From Bordetella genomosp. 1 (lineage in GTDB: Bacteria; Pseudomonadota; Gammaproteobacteria; Burkholderiales; Burkholderiaceae_B), in NCBI RefSeq assembly GCF_002261335.1, contig NZ_NEVL01000003.1, positions 620,001-684,000 of the forward strand: DNA of 64,000 bases, given 5' to 3'. The translations under genes and the position numbers were made by a program. Shown piece by piece: positions 58,977-64,000 of this stretch. Each line of letters begins with the position of its first letter. The stretch's first letter is position 1. Under the pieces are notes generated by a model. The model had not been told where the DNA came from and ran no database searches. It worked only from the letters and a program-made list of their open reading frames with translations.

Positions 58977-59705
58977 ATGAGCTATGACCTCTGGTATTGG
59001 GACGGCATCCCCGGACGCGGCGAATTCGTGCGCCTCGCGCTCGAGGCGGCCGGCATTCCCTACCGTGACCGCGCCCGCGAAAACGACGGCAAGAACCACG
59101 ACGGCGACTCCGCCAGCCTGGTCGAAGACCTGCAGCAGCCCCGCGCGCACCCGCCCTTCGCGCCGCCCTATCTGGTCGCCGACGGCATGACCATCGGGCA
59201 GGCCGCCAACATCCTGCTGTATCTGGGCGAGAAGCATGGGCTGGCGCCGGCCGACACCGAGGGCCGGCTCTGGATCAATCAGGTGCAGCTCACGCTCGCG
59301 GACCTGGTCACCGAGGTGCACGACGTCTATCACCCGATCGCCGCCGGCCTGTACTACGAAGACCAGAAAGACGAGGCGAGCCGCCGCGCGGCCGACTTCC
59401 GCGCCAACCGGCTGCCGAAGTTCCTCGGCTACTTCGAGAAGCTGGTCCACGCCGACAGCGGCTGGCTCACGGCCAACGGCTGGACCTACGCCGACCTCTC
59501 GCTCTACTACGTGCTCGACGGCCTGCTGTACGCGTTCCCGCGCCGCATGCTGCGCATCGCGCACGCCTATCCGCGCCTGATGGCGCTGCACCAGCGCGTG
59601 GAGCGCCTGCCCTCGCTGCAGGATTACTTCAACAGCCCGCGCCGCCTCCCGTGGGGCAACGGCATCTTCCGCCACTACGACGAGCTCGACCCGCTCGAAG
59701 ACTGA
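58977..59705 (+). CDS. Glutathione S-transferase family protein
   Basis: A 242-residue GST-like protein. The N-domain starts YDLWYWDGIPGRGEFVRLALEAAGIPY, the Tyr-type motif seen in sigma/alpha-like or plant-style GSTs. It continues with PPYLVADGMTIGQAANILLYLGEKHGL and a helical C-domain (WTYADLSLYYVLDGLLYAFPRR). Substrate unknown. AAGGAG lies nine bases upstream of the ATG. The last 31 bases overlap the 3' end of the convergent LysR gene. Confidence 0.88.
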   Translation: MSYDLWYWDGIPGRGEFVRLALEAAGIPYRDRARENDGKNHDGDSASLVEDLQQPRAHPPFAPPYLVADGMTIGQAANILLYLGEKHGLAPADTEGRLWINQVQLTLADLVTEVHDVYHPIAAGLYYEDQKDEASRRAADFRANRLPKFLGYFEKLVHADSGWLTANGWTYADLSLYYVLDGLLYAFPRRMLRIAHAYPRLMALHQRVERLPSLQDYFNSPRRLPWGNGIFRHYDELDPLED

Positions 59706-60646
59706 TCGGCCGCCTCGGCCAGCACCTGCTGGGCTGCCGCGAGAAAGCGCCGGCCCAGCAGCGGCAGCGGCGCCAGGTTGGTGTGGGTGGCCCAGATCGG
59801 CGCGCTGACGGCCGGCTCGACCGGCCGCAGTTCCACCTGGCCCTCGAGCTCGGGCGTGACGCACCAGCGGTCGACCAGCGCCGGCCCCAGTCCCTGCAGC
59901 GCGAAGGCGCAGGCGGTGACCGGCGAATGCACCTCGACCGCCGCCGGACAGGCCGGCGCGCCGCCGAAGAACGGCGCCAGCGCGCGGCCCAGCGGCGTGT
60001 CGGGCGGATAGCCGATCCACTGCGCCGACGAGAAATCGGCCGCGTGGATCACCGCATGTTCGGCCAGCGCATGGCCGCGCGGCACCACGCACACCACCGG
60101 CACCTCGCCCAGCAGCGTCGAGCTCAGGTTGGGATGCTCGGGCGGCGACATGGACAGGCCCACGTCGGCCCGCCCCGTGAGGAAATAGCCCGCCAGCTCG
60201 TCGAAGGTCACGCTGCGGTAGTCCACCCGGCTGCGCTCGTTGCGCTTGCGCATGCGCAGGATGGCCTGCGGCACGAGGCGCTGGCCGAAGCTCGCGCTCG
60301 ACACCACCCGCAACATGCCCGCGCCGTCGTGGGCCAGCGCCGCGGCGAGGTCGTTGACCCGCTGGATCCCGCCGTAGACCTGCTCGACCTCGCCGTAGAG
60401 CCTGCGCGCCTCCGGCGTGGGCACCAGCCGGCTGCGCGCGCGCTCGAACAGCGCGTAGCCCAGCCGCGACTCGGTCAGCGCCAGCACCCGGCTCACGGCC
60501 GGCTGCGAGACGTGCAGCGCGCGGCCCGCGCCGCTGATCGAGCCGGCCATCATGATGGCGCGAAAGACCTCGATCTGGCGCAGGTTCAGCGGCCGGCTGC
60601 CCTGCGGGCCGGGGCCGGTGTCGTCGGGAAAATCATCATCGGCCAT
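59675..60646 (-). CDS. LysR family transcriptional regulator
   Basis: A 323-residue LysR protein. The DNA-binding domain is at about 20-80 (NLRQIEVFRAIMMAGSISGAGRALHVSQPAVSRVLALTE) and the effector domain at about 108-310. Its gene is divergent to a Bug-type binding protein, an arrangement common in Alcaligenaceae, and it probably regulates the Bug/D-aminoacylase/racemase genes. A perfect TATAAT lies 31 bases upstream of the ATG on the minus strand. Ser-rich C-terminus. The 3' end overlaps the neighbouring GST gene by 31 bases. Confidence 0.9.
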   Translation of the reverse strand: MADDDFPDDTGPGPQGSRPLNLRQIEVFRAIMMAGSISGAGRALHVSQPAVSRVLALTESRLGYALFERARSRLVPTPEARRLYGEVEQVYGGIQRVNDLAAALAHDGAGMLRVVSSASFGQRLVPQAILRMRKRNERSRVDYRSVTFDELAGYFLTGRADVGLSMSPPEHPNLSSTLLGEVPVVCVVPRGHALAEHAVIHAADFSSAQWIGYPPDTPLGRALAPFFGGAPACPAAVEVHSPVTACAFALQGLGPALVDRWCVTPELEGQVELRPVEPAVSAPIWATHTNLAPLPLLGRRFLAAAQQVLAEAADQSSSGSSSS

Positions 60647-60677
60647 GGCGGCGCATCCTTGCAGGCAATAACGACGA

Positions 60678-60683
60678 ATTATA
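60678..60683 (-). promoter_or_regulatory. -10 element of the LysR gene
   Basis: Perfect TATAAT read on the minus strand, 31 bases before the LysR start. No matching -35 box at the usual distance, so the promoter may depend on the regulator or another factor. The 130-base divergent region also holds GATAAC at 60726-60731, a possible -10 for the Bug gene. Confidence 0.45.
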
Positions 60684-60776
60684 GGTTTGGGACATTTTTC
60701 GATGAGGGACGGTCGAGACCCCGGTGATAACCTGCCCGGCGCAGTATCGAACAAGCCACAACAGGGGAAATACCAC

Positions 60777-61754
60777 ATGAACCGATACCTCCAACGCAGC
60801 CTGGGCATTGCCGCCCTGGCCGCCACGCTGGTCAGCGCCAGCGCCGTCGCCGCCTTCCCGGACAAGCCGGTCACCTTCGTCGTGCCCTCGGCGGCCGGCG
60901 GCTCGCCCGACGTGCTGTCGCGCCTGGTGACCACCCAGCTCGCCAAGGACACCGGCGCCACCGTGGTGGTGGAAAACCGCCCGGGCGCGGCCGGCAACAT
61001 CGGCATCGCGCTGATCAAGCGCGCCGCCGCCGACGGCTACACCATCGGCTACGGCAACATCAACACGCTGGCGGTCAACCGCTCGCTGTTCAACAAGCTG
61101 CCCTACGACGTCGACAAGGATCTGACGCCCGTCGCGCATTTGTTCGACCTCTACAACGTGCTGATCGTGCCGGCCGAGTCGCCGGTGACGTCGGTGCAGG
61201 ACCTGATCGCGCGCGCCAAGGCCGCGCCCGGCAAGATGTCGTATGGCGCCTCCGGCGTCGGCACCACCGGCCACATGGGCGGCGAGCTGTTCAAGAGCAT
61301 GGCCAACGTCGACGTGATGTTCATCCCCTACAACGGCGGCCCGGCCGCGCTGCAGGACCTGCTGGGCGGCCGCCTGGACTTCACCTTCGTGAACTCCTCC
61401 GAGGCCGTGCCGCTGATCAAGAGCGGCAAGGTGCGCGCGCTCGGCGTGAGCAGCCTCAAGCGCCTGGCGCTCCTGCCCGAGGTGCCGACGCTGGACGAGA
61501 GCGGCCTGAAGGGCTATGAGACCGTGGCCTGGGGCGGCGTGGTGGCGCCCAAGGGCACCCCGCCCGAGGTGGTCGACTACCTGAACAAGGCCCTGGTCAA
61601 GGCGCTGCAGGTGCCTGAGGTGCGCACCGGCCTGGCCGGCCTGGGCGCCGAGCCCGCAGGCGGCACGCCGGCCGACTTCCAGCGCCTGATCGACGCGGAA
61701 ACCACCAAGTGGCGCAACATCATCGACAGCGCGAAGATCGAAAAACTCGATTGA
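60777..61754 (+). CDS. Bug-family (tripartite tricarboxylate) substrate-binding protein
   Basis: A 325-residue periplasmic binding protein with a signal peptide (about 1-25, ending AVAAF). Bug family motifs are FPDKPVTFVVPSAAGGSPDVLSR, VVVENRPGAAGNIG, the LTPVAHLFD stretch and PYNGGPAALQDLLGGRLDF. Bug proteins bind carboxylates and amino acids; many are orphans without TctAB, as here. Sitting between a LysR regulator and D-aminoacylase, it may bind an N-acyl-amino acid or an acidic amino acid. AGGGGAAA precedes the ATG. A terminator follows, so the downstream genes need another promoter or read-through. Confidence 0.93.
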   Translation: MNRYLQRSLGIAALAATLVSASAVAAFPDKPVTFVVPSAAGGSPDVLSRLVTTQLAKDTGATVVVENRPGAAGNIGIALIKRAAADGYTIGYGNINTLAVNRSLFNKLPYDVDKDLTPVAHLFDLYNVLIVPAESPVTSVQDLIARAKAAPGKMSYGASGVGTTGHMGGELFKSMANVDVMFIPYNGGPAALQDLLGGRLDFTFVNSSEAVPLIKSGKVRALGVSSLKRLALLPEVPTLDESGLKGYETVAWGGVVAPKGTPPEVVDYLNKALVKALQVPEVRTGLAGLGAEPAGGTPADFQRLIDAETTKWRNIIDSAKIEKLD

Positions 61755-61762
61755 GCGCACGA

Positions 61763-61788
61763 CGCGCGGCCGCGGCCGCGCGTTTTTT
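61763..61788 (+). terminator. Intrinsic terminator after Bug gene
   Basis: CGCGCGGC-CGCG-GCCGCGCG followed by six T residues, nine bases after the stop codon. Strong rho-independent terminator, 34 bases before the D-aminoacylase start. Confidence 0.9.
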
Positions 61789-61821
61789 CTTCCGACGCAG
61801 CCAGCAGCAGGTCTCACCCAG

Positions 61822-63279
61822 ATGCAAGCCGATTTCATCATCACCAACGCCCTGATCGTCGACGGCAGCGGCGCGCCCGCCGTGTCGGGCCATGTGGCCG
61901 TGCAGGGCCAGACCATCACGGCCGTGGGCCCGTTCGCGCTGCCCGACGGCGTGCCGCAGTTCGAGGCGGGCGGACGGGTGGTGGCGCCCGGCTTCATCGA
62001 TTCGCACACCCACGACGACGGCTACCTGCTGGCCCATCCGGACATGACGCCCAAGGTGTCGCAGGGCATCACCACGGTGGTCACCGGCAACTGCGGCATC
62101 AGCCTGGCGCCGCTGCCCGCGCGCGCCGTGCTGCCGCAACCGCTCGACCTGCTGGGCCCGCCCGAGCTCTGGGGCTACGAAAGCTTCGCCGCCTGGCTCG
62201 ACCAGTTGCGCGCGCAACCCGCCGCCACCAACGTGATTCCGCTGGTCGGCCACACCACGCTGCGCGTGGCGGTGATGGACGACACCAGCCGCGCCGCCAA
62301 CGCCGCAGAACGCGCGGCCATGGCCGCGCTGCTGGACGAGGCGATGGCGGCCGGCGCCTTCGGCGTGTCCACCGGCACCTTCTATCCGCCCGCCAGCGCC
62401 GCGCCCACCGACGAGCTGCTGGACGTGTGCGCCCCGCTGGCCGGCCGCGCCGCGATCTACGCCACCCACCTGCGCGACGAGGCCGACCACATCGTGCCCG
62501 CCATGGAAGAGGCGCTGCAGATCGGCCAGGCCACCGGCGCGCGCGTGGTGTTCTCGCACCACAAGCTGGCCGGCGAGCGCAACCACGGCCGCAGCCGCGA
62601 AACGCTCGACATGATCTCCGAGGCGGCCCGGCACCAGCCGGTCTGCCTCGACTGCCATCCCTACCCCGCCACGTCCACGATGCTGCGCATCGATCGCGTG
62701 CGGCTCGCGAGCCGCACCATGATCACCTGGTCGCAGGGCTACCCCGCCGCCACCGGCCGCGACTTCGCCGACGTGCAGGCCGAGCTGGGCCTGGACGACG
62801 AGGCCACGCTGGCGCGCCTGGCGCCCGCCGGCGCGATCTACTTCCTGATGGACTCGGCCGACGTGACGCGGATCTTCGAACATCCGCTCACCATGGTCGG
62901 CTCCGACGGCCTGCCCTTCGATCCGCATCCGCACCCCCGCCAATGGGGCACGTTCACCCACGTGCTGCGCCGGCTGGTACGCGAGGAGCGGGTGCTGAGC
63001 CTGCCCGCCGCGATCCACCGCATGACCGGCCTGGCCGCCGAGCAGTACGGCCTGGAGAAACGGGGACTGTTGCGAAAGGAGTATCATGCAGACATCGTCT
63101 TATTCGATCCCGACACCGTCTCCGACCTGGCCACCTTCGCCGCCCCCGTGCAGCAAAGCCAGGGCATAGCCGCGGTCTGGGTCAACGGCGCGCTGGTCTG
63201 GAACGGCCAGTCGCCCAGTGGCGCGTTGCCCGGCCAGGTGCTCAAGCCTGCCGCACGCGCTGGTTCGGAAGTCGCTTGA
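61822..63279 (+). CDS. N-acyl-D-amino acid deacylase (D-aminoacylase)
   Basis: A 485-residue amidohydrolase-superfamily enzyme. Metal ligands are His62 and His64 (FIDSHTHDD) and Cys91 (VTGNCGISLAP), a Cys ligand characteristic of D-aminoacylases. The catalytic Asp lies in TMVGSDGLPFD; GFDAYPY-like DCHPYPATST and HLRDEADH are also present. It releases D-amino acids from N-acyl forms. The start lies only 34 bases behind a strong terminator. The stop shares a base with the racemase start (TGATG), so the two are co-translated. Confidence 0.93.
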   Translation: MQADFIITNALIVDGSGAPAVSGHVAVQGQTITAVGPFALPDGVPQFEAGGRVVAPGFIDSHTHDDGYLLAHPDMTPKVSQGITTVVTGNCGISLAPLPARAVLPQPLDLLGPPELWGYESFAAWLDQLRAQPAATNVIPLVGHTTLRVAVMDDTSRAANAAERAAMAALLDEAMAAGAFGVSTGTFYPPASAAPTDELLDVCAPLAGRAAIYATHLRDEADHIVPAMEEALQIGQATGARVVFSHHKLAGERNHGRSRETLDMISEAARHQPVCLDCHPYPATSTMLRIDRVRLASRTMITWSQGYPAATGRDFADVQAELGLDDEATLARLAPAGAIYFLMDSADVTRIFEHPLTMVGSDGLPFDPHPHPRQWGTFTHVLRRLVREERVLSLPAAIHRMTGLAAEQYGLEKRGLLRKEYHADIVLFDPDTVSDLATFAAPVQQSQGIAAVWVNGALVWNGQSPSGALPGQVLKPAARAGSEVA

Positions 63280-64000
63280 TGAATCACCCGATGCAACCTT
63301 GTTTCCTGGGCGTGCTCGGCGGAATGGGCCCCATGGCCGGCGCCGCCTTCGCCCTGCGGCTCGCCGCCCTCACCCCCGCCAGTGTCGACCAGCAGCACAT
63401 CCCCACGCTGCTCCTGAACGATCCCCGCATTCCCGACCGCAGCAGCGCGCGCCTGGCCGGCGGCGAGGATCCGCTGCCGCACATGCTCGAGCGCATCCGC
63501 TTCCTCAACGACGCGGGCGCGCAGCTGATCGCCATTCCGTGCAACACGGCGCACCTCTGGTACGACGAGATCGCCGCCGCGGCGCAATGCCCGGTGCTGC
63601 ACATCATCGAGGCGGTGGCCGAAGACCTGAAGCGCCAGGGCATCCCCACCGGCCGCATCGGCCTGATGGGCACGCCCGCGACGCTGGCGCTCAACCTCTA
63701 CCAGCAGACGCTGGAGAAGCACGGCTACGAGTGCATCGTGCCCACCGCCGACGAAGTGCAGTCGCTGTGCGCCGCCTCGATCGCCGCCGTCAAGGGCAAT
63801 CGCCTCGACGAGGCGTACGCGCCCGCCGCCGAGTGCATCGCGCGCCTGAAGCAGCGCGGCGCCGACGCCGTGGTCCTGGGTTGCACCGAGCTGCCGCTGG
63901 CGGTACCGCACGCGCTGCGTCCCGGCCTGGGCGTGCCGCTCACCGACTCCATCGACGCGCTGGCGCTCGCCGCCATCGGCTACTACGACCGCGTCCGGAA
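63279..64000 (+). CDS. Aspartate/glutamate racemase family protein (3' end outside window)
   Basis: The first 240 codons are present. The family's two catalytic cysteines are Cys88 (IPCNTAHLWYD) and Cys202 (LGCTELPLA). The N-terminus FLGVLGGMGPMAG is typical of aspartate racemases. It interconverts D- and L-aspartate or glutamate without a cofactor. Its coupling to D-aminoacylase suggests that D-Asp or D-Glu released by that enzyme is turned into the L form for catabolism. The family usually has 230-250 residues, so only a few codons should be missing. Confidence 0.92.
   Translation, partial: MNHPMQPCFLGVLGGMGPMAGAAFALRLAALTPASVDQQHIPTLLLNDPRIPDRSSARLAGGEDPLPHMLERIRFLNDAGAQLIAIPCNTAHLWYDEIAAAAQCPVLHIIEAVAEDLKRQGIPTGRIGLMGTPATLALNLYQQTLEKHGYECIVPTADEVQSLCAASIAAVKGNRLDEAYAPAAECIARLKQRGADAVVLGCTELPLAVPHALRPGLGVPLTDSIDALALAAIGYYDRVR

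Noticed and set aside
58754-58987. 77-codon Ala/Leu-repeat frame before the GST gene
   Set aside because: Created by the 12-base repeat, lacks a ribosome-binding site, and overlaps the well-supported GST start.

Overview
This window is a high-GC chromosomal segment that looks like a betaproteobacterium of the order Burkholderiales, most likely family Alcaligenaceae (Bordetella/Achromobacter-like). The placement is inference. It rests on uniformly GC-rich codon third positions, a Bug-type periplasmic binding protein next to a LysR regulator, a response regulator strikingly similar to BvgA, and many TRAP and Dpp-type uptake operons. I saw no rRNA, tRNA, CRISPR array, insertion sequence or prophage. 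The only gene that looks foreign is a YhcG/DUF1016 nuclease near 20-21 kb with visibly lower GC.

Layout. 1-5 kb: a TerC/CBS membrane protein (cut by the window edge), then an hsp20-lon heat-shock operon behind a sigma32-like promoter. 5-9 kb: a LysR regulator, then a fusion of a thiol dioxygenase with four rhodanese domains. 9-11.5 kb: an orphan phosphorelay set (REC-EAL regulator, BvgA-like regulator, Hpt protein) with no sensor kinase. 11.7-16 kb: a second TerC protein, an ECF sigma/anti-sigma pair and an MFS exporter. 16.5-19.7 kb: glutamate decarboxylase followed by an AspT-family antiporter, a probable acid-resistance pair. 19.9-22.3 kb: the YhcG nuclease, a DUF488 protein and an unknown protein. 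22.4-28.5 kb (minus strand): a signalling operon of CHASE3-GAF hybrid kinase with three receivers, CheR, CheB and a REC-kinase.

29-38 kb is a tightly coupled catabolic operon. A FadR-type GntR regulator has two matching operators. It is followed by a TRAP transporter, a CitE-like lyase, a ThDP enzyme, an M20 carbamoylase-like hydrolase and an aldehyde dehydrogenase; the substrate is unknown. 38-45 kb holds an unknown protein, phosphatidylserine decarboxylase, an FMN hydroxy-acid dehydrogenase, a MetQ-like binding protein, a GNAT, DUF423, an EamA transporter and a GST. 45-55.5 kb is a second regulon. A GntR/FCD regulator lies divergent to an aminotransferase and a serine hydrolase, with a copy of the operator TTGGTATACCAA next to each side, and is followed by a Dpp-type ABC transporter and an M20 peptidase. 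55.5-64 kb: a soluble sugar dehydrogenase, two GSTs, a D-carbamoylase, and a LysR/Bug/D-aminoacylase/Asp-Glu racemase cluster that points to D-amino-acid derivative use.

Overall the window is dominated by uptake plus hydrolysis of amino-acid-like, N-carbamoyl or N-acyl compounds and by environmental signalling. Start codons were chosen from visible Shine-Dalgarno sequences, ATGA overlaps and family-typical N-termini. Functional statements are family-level unless a catalytic motif is cited.
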